8,998 nt of DNA from Citricoccus sp. WCRC_4 (GCA_026645375.1 JAPFFX010000398.1:1-8998); one strand, 5' to 3'; numbered from the stretch's first letter, positions 1-6,365 are shown. Program-made: numbers and translations. Notes: generated by a model from the letters alone, not told the origin.

Positions 1-2002
1 CCGTCCCGGTGGCGGCACCGGCGGTGGTCCCGCCGGCGGCGGTCCGCGTGGCGGCCGCACGGCCCGTGGCGGCACCCAGGGTGCCTTCGGCCGCGGTGGC
101 GGTCCGCGGGGCAAGCAGCGCAAGTCGAAGCGCGCGAAGCGCCAGGAGCTGGAGCAGCAGACCCGCGAGATCGGCGGCGTCAAGGTTCCCCGGGGCAACG
201 GCGAGACCATCCGTCTGCGCCGCGGTTCCTCCCTGGCCGACCTGGCCGAGAAGATCAATGCCGATTCGGCGGCGCTGGTGAAGGTGCTGTTCCAGCTCGG
301 TGAGATGGCCAATGCCAACCAGTCCCTGGACGAGGACACCTTCGCGGTCCTCGCCGGCGAACTCGGCTACACGATCGAGATCGTGTCCCCCGAGGACGAG
401 GACAAGGAGCTGCTGGAGACCTTCGACATCGATCTCGAGGCCGAGGAGGCCGCCGAGACCGAGGAGGACCTCGAGCGCCGTCCGGCCGTCGTCACCGTCA
501 TGGGTCACGTGGACCACGGCAAGACGCGCCTGCTGGATGCCATCCGCTCCACCAAGGTGATCGAGGGCGAGGCCGGCGGCATCACCCAGCACATCGGTGC
601 CTACCAGGTGGACTTCGAGCACGACGGCACGGAGCGCAAGCTGACCTTCATCGACACCCCGGGCCACGAGGCGTTCACCGCCATGCGTGCCCGTGGTGCC
701 AAGGTCACGGACATCGCCGTGCTCGTGGTCGCCGCGGACGACGGCGTCATGCCACAGACCGTCGAGGCCCTGAACCACGCCCAGGCGGCCGGTGTGCCGA
801 TCGTGGTGGCGGTCAACAAGATCGACAAGCCGGAGGCCTCCCCGGACAAGATCCGCGGCCAGCTCGCCGAGTACGGCCTGGTGCCCGAGGAATACGGTGG
901 CGACACGATGTTCGTGGACGTCTCGGCGAAGAACAACCTCCACATCGAGGACCTGCTCTCCGCCGTCCTGCTCACCGCGGACGCGGCGCTGGACCTGACC
1001 GCCAACCCCAACAAGGGCGCCCGTGGCGTGGCCATCGAGGCCAACCTGGACAAGGGCCGCGGTTCCGTGGTCACCGTCCTGGTGCAGTCCGGGACCCTGC
1101 ACGTCGGGGACAACATGGTGGTGGGCAACGCCCACGGCCGCGTCCGGGCGATGTTCGACGACAACGGCGAGACCGTCTCGGAGGCACTGCCCTCGCGTCC
1201 GGTCCAGGTCCTGGGCCTGTCCTCCGTGCCCCGGGCCGGTGACACGTTCCTGGTCACCGAGGACGACCGCACCGCCCGGCAGATCGCCGAGAAGCGCGAG
1301 GCCGCCGACCGCAACGCCATGCTGGCCAAGCGCCGCAAGCGGATCTCCCTGGAGAACTTCGACCAGGCCGTGGCCGAGGGCAAGATCGACACCCTCAACC
1401 TCATCATCAAGGGCGACGCCTCCGGTGCCGTCGAGGCACTCGAGGACTCCCTGCTGGAGATCGAGGTCGGGGAGGACGTGCAGCTGCGCGTCATCCACCG
1501 CGGCGTGGGTGCGATCACCCAGAACGACGTCAACCTGGCCACCGTGGACAATGCCATCATCATCGGCTTCAACGTCCGCCCGGCCGAGCGCGTCGCCGAC
1601 CTCGCCGACAAGGAGGGCGTGGACATGCGCTTCTACTCGGTGATCTACGACGCGATCGACGACATCGAGGCAGCGCTCAAGGGCATGCTCAAGCCGGAGT
1701 ACGAGGAGGTCCAGCTGGGCAGCGCGGAGGTCCGCGAGGTCTTCCGCTCCTCCAAGTGGGGCAGCATCGCCGGTTCGCTGGTCCGGTCCGGGCTCATCCG
1801 CCGCAACGCCTCGGCCCGCCTCGTGCGGGACGGCGCCGTGGTGGCCGGGAACCTCAAGATCGAGTCCCTGCGCCGGTTCAAGGACGATGCCACCGAGGTC
1901 CGCGAGGGCTATGAGTGCGGTATCGGCCTGGGCGGCTTCAACGACATCAAGGAAGGCGACGTCATCGAGACCTTCGAGATGCAGGAGAAGCCGCGCGCCT
2001 GA
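1..2002 (+). CDS. infB: Translation initiation factor IF-2, 5'-truncated by the window edge
   Basis: GTPase that brings fMet-tRNA to the 30S subunit and promotes 50S joining. The gene enters from the left; its codons are in phase from position 2, and 666 residues are visible (numbered from the edge). Residues 1-40 are a Gly/Arg-rich linker typical of actinobacterial IF-2, followed by a basic stretch (KQRKSKRAKR) and an IF2_N domain at about 60-130. The G domain shows G1 GHVDHGKT (168-175, nt 503-526), G3 DTPGHEAF (from 218), G4 NKID (from 272) and G5 SAK (308). Domain II, the linker domain and the fMet-tRNA-binding C2 domain follow, with ECGIGLGGFND near the end. Actinobacterial IF-2 is usually about 900-1000 residues, so roughly 250-350 N-terminal residues lie outside the window. 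The GTG at 278 is an internal codon, not the start. rbfA follows after 35 bases. Confidence 0.98.
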   Translation, partial: RPGGGTGGGPAGGGPRGGRTARGGTQGAFGRGGGPRGKQRKSKRAKRQELEQQTREIGGVKVPRGNGETIRLRRGSSLADLAEKINADSAALVKVLFQLGEMANANQSLDEDTFAVLAGELGYTIEIVSPEDEDKELLETFDIDLEAEEAAETEEDLERRPAVVTVMGHVDHGKTRLLDAIRSTKVIEGEAGGITQHIGAYQVDFEHDGTERKLTFIDTPGHEAFTAMRARGAKVTDIAVLVVAADDGVMPQTVEALNHAQAAGVPIVVAVNKIDKPEASPDKIRGQLAEYGLVPEEYGGDTMFVDVSAKNNLHIEDLLSAVLLTADAALDLTANPNKGARGVAIEANLDKGRGSVVTVLVQSGTLHVGDNMVVGNAHGRVRAMFDDNGETVSEALPSRPVQVLGLSSVPRAGDTFLVTEDDRTARQIAEKREAADRNAMLAKRRKRISLENFDQAVAEGKIDTLNLIIKGDASGAVEALEDSLLEIEVGEDVQLRVIHRGVGAITQNDVNLATVDNAIIIGFNVRPAERVADLADKEGVDMRFYSVIYDAIDDIEAALKGMLKPEYEEVQLGSAEVREVFRSSKWGSIAGSLVRSGLIRRNASARLVRDGAVVAGNLKIESLRRFKDDATEVREGYECGIGLGGFNDIKEGDVIETFEMQEKPRA

Positions 2003-2037
2003 TGCGCGTCCGACACGGAAGAAAGGACTGAAGTCCC

Positions 2038-2475
2038 ATGGCCGATCCGGCACGCGCGGGCCGACTGGCCCAACGCATCAAGGTGCTGGTCGCCGAGGCC
2101 CTGCGCAAGCGGGTCAAGGACGACCGGACGGAGTCGATCACGATCACCGAGGTGCGGGTCACCAACGACCTGCAGCACGCCACCGTGTACTACACGGTGC
2201 TCGGTGACGGCACGGCCGCGGAGGGTGCCCGGGAGGTCCTCGAGACCCACCGGGGCGCCATCCGGCACGAGGTCGGCCGCCAGCTGACCATCCGGCTGGT
2301 GCCGACCCTGGAGTTCGTGGCCGACGAGGTCCCCGAGGCAGCCGCACACCTCGAGAAGGTCCTCCAGCAGGCGAAGGAACGCGACGCCGAGCTGGCCCGC
2401 CAGCGGCAGAACGCCGCCTTCGCGGGCGAGGCCGACCCCTACCGCACGGACGGGGACGAGGACAGCGCCCGGTGA
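2038..2475 (+). CDS. rbfA: 30S ribosome-binding factor A (RbfA)
   Basis: Cytoplasmic 30S maturation factor that binds the small subunit near the 5' end of 16S rRNA during late assembly and cold adaptation (family knowledge). The 145 residues fit the actinobacterial family. The core runs from the N-terminal helix RAGRLAQRIKVLVAEALRK through SITITEVRVTNDLQHATVYY (33-52) to IRHEVGRQLTIRLVPTLEF (75-93), the KH-like RbfA fold. A charged tail with DPYRTDGDEDS ends the protein. The ATG at 2038 is preceded by AAAGGA (2022-2027), 10 bases upstream. The gene lies 35 bases after infB with no visible terminator or promoter between them, so it is probably cotranscribed. Its stop overlaps the truB start by 4 bases. 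Confidence 0.97.
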   Translation: MADPARAGRLAQRIKVLVAEALRKRVKDDRTESITITEVRVTNDLQHATVYYTVLGDGTAAEGAREVLETHRGAIRHEVGRQLTIRLVPTLEFVADEVPEAAAHLEKVLQQAKERDAELARQRQNAAFAGEADPYRTDGDEDSAR

Positions 2476-3401
2476 GCCGGGAGTTGCCCGAGGGCGCTCC
2501 CGGCACCTCCGCCTCCGGCCTGGTGCTGGTGGACAAGCCGGCCGGCTGGACCTCCCACGACGTGGTCGGGAAGGTCCGCCGGCTGGCCGGCACCCGGAAG
2601 GTCGGCCACGCCGGCACCCTCGACCCCATGGCCACGGGCCTGCTCGTGGTCGGCTTCAACAAGGCCACCCGGCTGCTCACGGCCATCACCGGGTCCGACA
2701 AGACCTACCTGGCCACCGTGCGGCTCGGCCAGAGCACGGTCACCGACGACGCCGAGGGCGAGATCCTGCAGACCAGGCTCGCCAACGCCGTCACCGAGGA
2801 CCGGGTGCGTGCGGCGATGCTCCCGCTGACCGGTGCGATCCAGCAGGTGCCCTCGACCGTGTCCGCCATCAAGGTGGACGGCCGCCGCGCCTACGACCGG
2901 GTCCGCTCGGGTGAGGACATCACCCTCCGGGCCCGGCCGGTCACCGTCCGCCGCTTCGAGCTGACCGGGTTCCGGCGCCTGGACGGCGGGCGGGTCGTGG
3001 ACCTGGACGTGGAGGTCGACTGCTCCTCCGGTACCTACATCCGGGCCCTGGCCCGGGACCTCGGCGAGGCGCTGGACACCGGGGGACACCTGACGGTGCT
3101 GCGCCGCACCGCCGTCGGGCCGTTCTCGGTGGACGACGCCGTGACCATCGAGCAGCTCGGGGAGCGGTTCACCGCGACGGACCTGTCCGAGGCCGCCGCC
3201 GGGCTGTTCCCCGTCCGCCGGCTGACCCAGGACGAGGCGGTGGAGCTGTCCTTCGGCCGGCGGATCACCGCGACCGGCCACGAGGGCACCGTGGCGGCGC
3301 AGGCGCCGGACGGGGCCGTCGTCGCGCTCCTCAGCGACCGGGACGGCCGGGCCAAGCCGGAGATCGTGTTCGCACCGGCCGCCTCCGGCGGTGCCCCGTG
3401 A
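2472..3401 (+). CDS. truB: tRNA pseudouridine(55) synthase TruB
   Basis: Converts U55 of the T-loop to pseudouridine in most tRNAs. The 309-residue protein starts at a GTG that overlaps the rbfA stop as GTGA; GAGGA at 2458-2462 is a suitable SD. Visible motifs are LVLVDKPAGWTSHDVV (17-32); motif II GHAGTLDPMATG (45-56) with the catalytic Asp at 51; KTYLATVRLGQSTVTDDAEG with Tyr79, equivalent to the active-site Tyr; QVPSTVSAIKVDGRRAYDRVR; and motif III CSSGTYIRALARDLG (184-198) with Arg191. The last 80 residues look like the actinobacterial TruB C-terminal domain rather than a PUA domain. The VSAIK variant of the usual YSALK motif is common in actinobacterial TruB, as I recall it, so the enzyme looks intact. 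The stop overlaps the next start by GTGA. Confidence 0.97.
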   Translation: MSRELPEGAPGTSASGLVLVDKPAGWTSHDVVGKVRRLAGTRKVGHAGTLDPMATGLLVVGFNKATRLLTAITGSDKTYLATVRLGQSTVTDDAEGEILQTRLANAVTEDRVRAAMLPLTGAIQQVPSTVSAIKVDGRRAYDRVRSGEDITLRARPVTVRRFELTGFRRLDGGRVVDLDVEVDCSSGTYIRALARDLGEALDTGGHLTVLRRTAVGPFSVDDAVTIEQLGERFTATDLSEAAAGLFPVRRLTQDEAVELSFGRRITATGHEGTVAAQAPDGAVVALLSDRDGRAKPEIVFAPAASGGAP

Positions 3402-3760
3402 TCTTCGATGCCTGGTTCTGGGCGGGGACGGTCGTGTGCGCCGTCTCCCTGCTGATCTGCGTCGTCATGACGGTGCTGCGGCGCTTCCCGGACGACGCCT
3501 CGATCCTCTCCATCGCCGCCGTCGAGCTGTTCCTGCTCGTCTACGGCATCGGCGCGGCATTCCGGATGTCCGGCGGTGAGCCGGTGAGCGGAGCCGCCTG
3601 GGAGTTCTGGGGATACGTCCTCACGGCGCTCGTGGTGCCCCTCGTCGCCTTCGTCTGGGCCGTGACGGACAAGACCCGCTGGTCCAACCTGGTGATGGCC
3701 GCCGTCGGCCCCACCATCTTCGTGATGCTGTACAGGATGCAGGTGATCTGGTTTGGCTGA
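3398..3760 (+). CDS. Small four-helix membrane protein, uncharacterised
   Basis: A 120-residue protein of unknown function. By eye it has four hydrophobic segments at about 7-27, 36-55, 70-89 and 97-118, with short loops and almost no soluble domain, so it should be an integral membrane protein. Conserved-looking polar positions are RRFPDD after helix 1, Glu43 within helix 2, DKTRW (91-95) between helices 3 and 4, and YRMQVIWFG at the C-terminus. I recall similar proteins near ribF or in other contexts in actinobacteria, but cannot name a family or function. The GTG start at 3398 overlaps the truB stop (GTGA) and has little SD, which suggests coupling to truB translation. The end overlaps the next membrane-protein gene by 8 bases, so the two products may act together (inference from context only). 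Confidence 0.85.
   Translation: MIFDAWFWAGTVVCAVSLLICVVMTVLRRFPDDASILSIAAVELFLLVYGIGAAFRMSGGEPVSGAAWEFWGYVLTALVVPLVAFVWAVTDKTRWSNLVMAAVGPTIFVMLYRMQVIWFG
3741..3748 (+). promoter_or_regulatory. Shine-Dalgarno supporting a TTG start
   Basis: AGGTGATC lies 4 bases before the TTG at 3753 and inside the 3' end of the preceding gene. It matches the complement of the 16S 3' end (GATCACCT) over eight bases. It is the main support for the TTG start, since no ATG or GTG start occurs in a better place. Confidence 0.6.
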
Positions 3761-4208
3761 GAAGGTCCTCGAATCCGGGGGCGCGCCCGTCCGGCCGAAG
3801 CGCAACCAGGGGCTGGGCCGCATCCTGGTGATGGTCTACGCGGTCTTCGCCCTGTCCTCCTTCGCCCGGTCGCTGTACCAGCTCGCCACGGGGTTCTCCG
3901 CCGCCCCGCTGGCCTACCTGCTCTCCGCCTTCGCGGCCGCGGTGTACATCGTGGCCACGCTGTCCCTGGCGCGCTCGGGACGCACCGCCTGGTACGTCTC
4001 GCTGGTCGCCGTCCTGGTGGAACTGGTCGGGGTGCTCGGCGTGGGCCTGTGGACCGTGCTGGATCCGCAGCTGTTCGCGGACGACACCGTGTGGAGCCAT
4101 TTCGGCGCCGGCTACGGCTACGTCCCGCTCGTGCTGCCCCTGCTCGGCCTGGCCTGGCTGCTCACGCACCGTGATGATGTCGCAGGCCGCGCCGGAGCGG
4201 GTGGATAA
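3753..4208 (+). CDS. Second four-helix membrane protein, uncharacterised
   Basis: A 151-residue protein of unknown function. After a basic N-terminal tail (VRPKRNQGLGR), four hydrophobic segments are visible at about 23-45, 50-72, 78-102 and 120-138. A striking patch before helix 4 reads DDTVWSHFGAGYGYVPLVLP; together with LAYLLSAFAAAVYIVATLSLA it resembles a small integral membrane family I associate with actinobacteria, although no biochemical role is known to me. The start is TTG at 3753, chosen because AGGTGATC (3741-3748), an exact match to the distal anti-SD complement, sits just upstream and because the residues that follow resemble an actinobacterial N-terminus. It overlaps the preceding gene by 8 bases and ends 58 bases before the preferred ribF start. 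The C-terminus (RDDVAGRAGAGG) is low complexity. Confidence 0.83.
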   Translation: MAEKVLESGGAPVRPKRNQGLGRILVMVYAVFALSSFARSLYQLATGFSAAPLAYLLSAFAAAVYIVATLSLARSGRTAWYVSLVAVLVELVGVLGVGLWTVLDPQLFADDTVWSHFGAGYGYVPLVLPLLGLAWLLTHRDDVAGRAGAGG

Positions 4209-4211
4209 TGT
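4204..4211 (+). promoter_or_regulatory. Possible -10 element for an internal ribF promoter
   Basis: GATAAT (4204-4209), or in a shifted register TAATGT (4206-4211), is an AT-rich -10-like island in very GC-rich DNA and overlaps the TAA stop of the upstream gene. A transcript would start near 4216-4218. I see no convincing -35 element (CGCAGG or CAGGCC lie at the right distance), so this is a weak call. Confidence 0.25.
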
Positions 4212-4263
4212 TCAAGGTCCCCGGAATCCCGTGGACCTGAAGGACCGGCGAGGCGAAGGGACC
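4211..4263 (+). promoter_or_regulatory. ribF leader with alternative GGTCC/GGACC pairings
   Basis: The 58-base gap before ribF contains an inverted repeat: TTC-a-AGGTCC (4211-4220) opposite GGACCTGAA (4233-4241), nine pairs with one bulged A and a 12-base loop. The GGACC half recurs at 4242-4246 and again at 4259-4263, inside the ribF SD. GGTCCC (4216-4221) pairs perfectly with GGGACC (4258-4263). The left arm can therefore choose between an SD-free and an SD-masking partner. It may be an RNA switch, a protein operator or chance in GC-rich DNA. It does not resemble the FMN riboswitch, which is much larger. Confidence 0.35.
4255..4261 (+). promoter_or_regulatory. Shine-Dalgarno that decides the ribF start
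   Basis: GAAGGGA lies 5 bases before the GTG at 4267. An in-frame GTG at 4171 would add 32 residues (MMMSQAAPERV...) with no resemblance to RibF and would overlap the upstream gene by 38 bases. The SD plus the family-typical N-terminus (HYWDGLAEVP) favour 4267. Confidence 0.65.
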
Positions 4264-4266
4264 GCA

Positions 4267-5217
4267 GTGCACTACTGGGACGGGCTGGCCGAGGTGCCCC
4301 CAGGACTCGAGCCGTCCGTCGTCACCATCGGGAACTTCGACGGCGTGCACCGCGGCCACCGGCAGGTGCTCGAGCACGTCGTCTCCACGGCCCGGTCCGC
4401 CGGGCAGTGCGCGATCGCGATCACCTTCGACCCGCACCCGCGCGTGGTGCACCGGCCCAATGAGCCGCAGGAGTCCATCACCGACCTGCAGGAGAAGTCC
4501 CGCCTGCTGGCCCAGGTGGGCCTCGACGGCCTGGTCGTCATCCACTACACCCTCGAGTTCGCCCAGCAGAGCCCCGAGGAATTCGTCCGCAACGTCATCG
4601 TCCACGCCCTCCATGCCCGCACCGTGGTGGTCGGGCGGGACGTCCGCTTCGGGTACCGCAACGCCGGCGACTTCGACACGATGTGCGCCCTCGGCCAGAA
4701 GTACCACTTCGACGTGGTGCCGGTGGCCGACTACGGCGAGGACCGCCGGTGTTCCTCCACCTGGATCCGGGACGCGCTGCGCGCCGGGGACGTCTCCGAG
4801 GCCGCCGGCGTGCTCGGCCGGAACCACCGCGTCCACGGTGAGGTCGTCCACGGCTTCGCCCGCGGCCGGGAGCTGGGCTTCCCCACCGCCAACCTCTCCG
4901 ACGAGGTCCAGGGCATGATCCCGGCCGACGGCGTGTACGCGGGCTGGCTGCACGAGGAGTCCGGGCGCCGCTGGCCGGCCGCCATCTCCGTGGGTTCCAA
5001 CCCGACCTTCGACGGGGTCTCCCGCGTGGTCGAGGCCCACGTGATCGACCGGCCGCACGAGGCCGTGGAGGACTTCGACCTGTACGGCCAGCAGGTCGCG
5101 GTCGAGTTCGTCGAGCGGCTGCGCGGCATGGTCGCCTTCGAGGGCATCCCGAAGCTGGTCGAGCAGATGACCGACGACGTCGACCGCACCCGTCAGGTCC
5201 TGGCCGTCCCCTCGTGA
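4267..5217 (+). CDS. ribF: Bifunctional riboflavin kinase / FAD synthetase RibF
   Basis: Phosphorylates riboflavin to FMN (C-terminal kinase) and adenylylates FMN to FAD (N-terminal nucleotidyltransferase); cytosolic. With the GTG at 4267 the protein has 316 residues, the usual size for the prokaryotic bifunctional enzyme. In the FAD synthetase module I see TIGNFDGVHRGHR (20-32) with the nucleotidyltransferase HxGH-type motif, TFDPHPRVVHRP (53-64), GRDVRFGYRNAGDF (123-136) and SSTWIR (163-168). In the kinase module there are the Gly-rich GFARGRELGFPTANL (196-210) with PTAN, ADGVYAGWL, AAISVGSNPTFDG, and the C-terminal helix with DLYGQQVAVEFVERLR. All key motifs are intact. A longer version from 4171 is possible but unlikely. 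The position after truB matches the usual actinobacterial order, and the stop overlaps the methyltransferase start by GTGA. No FMN riboswitch is visible upstream. Confidence 0.96.
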   Translation: MHYWDGLAEVPPGLEPSVVTIGNFDGVHRGHRQVLEHVVSTARSAGQCAIAITFDPHPRVVHRPNEPQESITDLQEKSRLLAQVGLDGLVVIHYTLEFAQQSPEEFVRNVIVHALHARTVVVGRDVRFGYRNAGDFDTMCALGQKYHFDVVPVADYGEDRRCSSTWIRDALRAGDVSEAAGVLGRNHRVHGEVVHGFARGRELGFPTANLSDEVQGMIPADGVYAGWLHEESGRRWPAAISVGSNPTFDGVSRVVEAHVIDRPHEAVEDFDLYGQQVAVEFVERLRGMVAFEGIPKLVEQMTDDVDRTRQVLAVPS

Positions 5218-6005
5218 GTTCCGTCCCCCCGCGCCCGACGTCCGCCCCCCGGCTGACGGAGGCCGCCCGGCTCCAGCTGGGCGAGGCGTTCCGCTCCTCC
5301 GGCCGGTGCTACGACGCGATCCGGCCGTCCTATCCGGCCGGCGTGGTGGACTTCCTGGTCCCCGCCGGCGCCCGGACGGCCGTGGACCTCGGGGCCGGCA
5401 CGGGACTGTTCACCGCGCTGCTGGACGCGCACGGCCTGGAGGTGACCGCCGTCGATCCCTCCCCGGCGATGCTCGAGGTCCTGCAGGCCGCACTGCCGCG
5501 CGTGCGCACCGTGCAGGCCGGGGGCGAGAGGACCGGGCTGCCGGACGGCTGCGCGGACGTGGTGACCGCCGCACAGGCCTGGCACTGGATCGACCCCGGG
5601 GCCGGCGCGCGGGAGGCGGCGCGGCTGCTGGGGGGCCGGCGGGGTGCGGGCGTGCTGGGCATCGTCTCCAACCAGCTGGACACCTCGGTGCCCTGGGTCC
5701 ACCGGCTCAGCCGGATCATGCACGCCGGCGACGTGCACCCGCCGCGGCAGCCCCCGGACGTGGGGGAGTCGTTCACGGCACCCGAGGGCCGGTGGTGGCA
5801 CTGGACCCAGCCGATCACCCCGGAGGGGCTGCACGACCTGATGGCCACGAGGTCCTACCACCTGCGCGCCACGGACGCCGTGCGGGAGCGGATGCGCGCC
5901 AACCTGGACTGGTACCTCCTCGAGCACCTGGGTCACGCGCCCGGAGAACCGCTGGACCTGCCCTACGTGACGAGCGCGTGGCGGTGCGAGGTCCGGCCCC
6001 TCTGA
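5214..6005 (+). CDS. Class I SAM-dependent methyltransferase (Methyltransf_11-like), substrate unknown
   Basis: A 263-residue soluble Rossmann-fold methyltransferase. The N-terminal signature FRSSGRCYDAIRPSYPAGVVD (26-46) is typical of this subgroup. Motif I VDLGAGTGLFT (57-67) binds SAM, AVDPSPAML (79-87) carries the acidic ribose-binding residue Asp81, and ADVVTAAQAWHWIDP (114-128) is the motif IV region with a diagnostic AQAWHW. The C-terminal half (HRLSRIMHAGDVHP, then NLDWYLLEHLGHAPG) probably forms the substrate-facing helices. The segment LLGGRRGAGVLG replaces the usual RPGG turn and is slightly unusual. The substrate cannot be told from sequence; small-molecule, lipid or RNA targets are all open. 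The GTG start overlaps the ribF stop as GTGA with a poor SD, so translation is probably coupled. The stop codon overlaps the rpsO promoter. It uses more CGG and GGG codons than rpsO or pnp, suggesting lower expression. Confidence 0.9.
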   Translation: MSSVPPRPTSAPRLTEAARLQLGEAFRSSGRCYDAIRPSYPAGVVDFLVPAGARTAVDLGAGTGLFTALLDAHGLEVTAVDPSPAMLEVLQAALPRVRTVQAGGERTGLPDGCADVVTAAQAWHWIDPGAGAREAARLLGGRRGAGVLGIVSNQLDTSVPWVHRLSRIMHAGDVHPPRQPPDVGESFTAPEGRWWHWTQPITPEGLHDLMATRSYHLRATDAVRERMRANLDWYLLEHLGHAPGEPLDLPYVTSAWRCEVRPL

Positions 6006-6011
6006 TAGGAT
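6003..6011 (+). promoter_or_regulatory. Extended -10 promoter for rpsO
   Basis: TGATAGGAT fits the extended -10 pattern TGnTAnnnT exactly and overlaps the methyltransferase stop codon. The expected start of transcription is around 6017-6019, giving a leader of about 70 bases before rpsO. The -35 region is weak (GTGCGA at 5984-5989, spacing 16), as often seen with extended -10 promoters. It would let rpsO-pnp be expressed independently of the upstream operon. Confidence 0.6.
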
Positions 6012-6023
6012 GGACGGCTGGCG

Positions 6024-6047
6024 CCCGCTGCAGTCCGCGGTGGCGGG
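6024..6047 (+). promoter_or_regulatory. First hairpin of the rpsO leader
   Basis: CCCGCTGC (6024-6031) pairs with GTGGCGGG (6040-6047) over eight base pairs, two of them G-U, around an 8-base loop. It lies just after the predicted transcription start. Together with the SD-covering hairpin at 6063-6089 it gives the leader the layout of an S15-responsive regulator; that role is an inference. Confidence 0.4.
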
Positions 6048-6062
6048 ACCGTCCTCTCTGAT

Positions 6063-6089
6063 CGCGGCACAACTCATGAGGAGTTCGCG
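6063..6089 (+). promoter_or_regulatory. SD-sequestering hairpin in the rpsO leader
   Basis: CGCG (6063-6066) pairs with CGCG (6086-6089), then after a four-base GCAC bulge AACTC (6071-6075) pairs with GAGTT (6081-6085), with loop ATGAG. This nine-pair stem covers half of the SD GAGGAG (6078-6083) and the first base of the GTG start. TCCTC (6052-6056) is a competing partner for GAGGA (6078-6082). Ribosomal protein S15 represses its own mRNA through leader structures in several bacterial groups, and this leader is a candidate for that. A protein-binding role is not shown by the sequence itself. Confidence 0.5.
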
Positions 6090-6358
6090 TGGCACTCGAC
6101 CCCGCCGTCAAGACGTCCATCATCAAGGAATACGCCACCCACGAGGGTGACACTGGTTCCCCCGAGGTCCAGATCGCCGTGCTGTCCCGGCGCATCAAGG
6201 ACCTGACGGAGCACCTGAAGTCGCACAAGCACGACCACCACACCCGCCGCGGCCTGATGGCCCTGGTCGGTCGCCGTCGTCGCATGCTCGGCTACCTCGA
6301 GAAGACCGACATCGCGCGCTACCGCGCCCTGATCGAGCGTCTGGGCCTGCGTAAGTAA
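6089..6358 (+). CDS. rpsO: 30S ribosomal protein S15
   Basis: Primary binder of the 16S rRNA central domain; it nucleates assembly of the 30S platform and contributes to inter-subunit bridge B4. The 89-residue length is exactly that of the family. It contains THEGDTGSPEVQIAVLS (17-33), HLKSHKHDHHTRRGL (42-56) and the C-terminal RRRRMLGYLEKTDIARY...LGLRK. The rRNA-contacting His42, Asp49 and Thr52 (usually Ser) are present. The start is GTG at 6089, with SD GAGGAG (6078-6083) five bases upstream; the ATG at 6076 is out of frame. Arg, Ile and Val codons are strongly biased to C/T-ending forms, as expected for a highly expressed gene. It is followed by pnp after 230 bases, the widely conserved rpsO-pnp pair, and appears to have its own promoter at 6003-6011. 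Confidence 0.98.
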   Translation: MALDPAVKTSIIKEYATHEGDTGSPEVQIAVLSRRIKDLTEHLKSHKHDHHTRRGLMALVGRRRRMLGYLEKTDIARYRALIERLGLRK

Positions 6359-6365
6359 CGTGACG

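Noticed and set aside
2..120. GGC/GGT-rich repeat at the left edge
   Set aside because: This is the Gly-rich IF-2 linker coding sequence, a known low-complexity region in actinobacteria, not an independent repeat element.
601..1626. 341-codon - strand open frame opposite infB
   Set aside because: Ser/Arg/Thr-rich shadow translation, with an intact IF-2 G domain and domain II on the other strand.
278..2002. infB starting at GTG 278 as a complete gene
   Set aside because: The frame is open and clearly IF-2-like all the way to the left edge (Gly-rich linker and IF2_N domain), so 278 is only an internal Val codon. An internal IF-2 isoform start there has no good SD.
4171..4266. N-terminal extension of RibF from GTG 4171
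   Set aside because: The 32 extra residues do not resemble RibF, they overlap the upstream gene, and a good SD precedes GTG 4267.
5306..6061. 251-codon + strand frame overlapping the methyltransferase
   Set aside because: Arg/Gly/Pro/Ala-rich frame-shifted reading of the methyltransferase gene; the 5214 frame contains all SAM-binding motifs.
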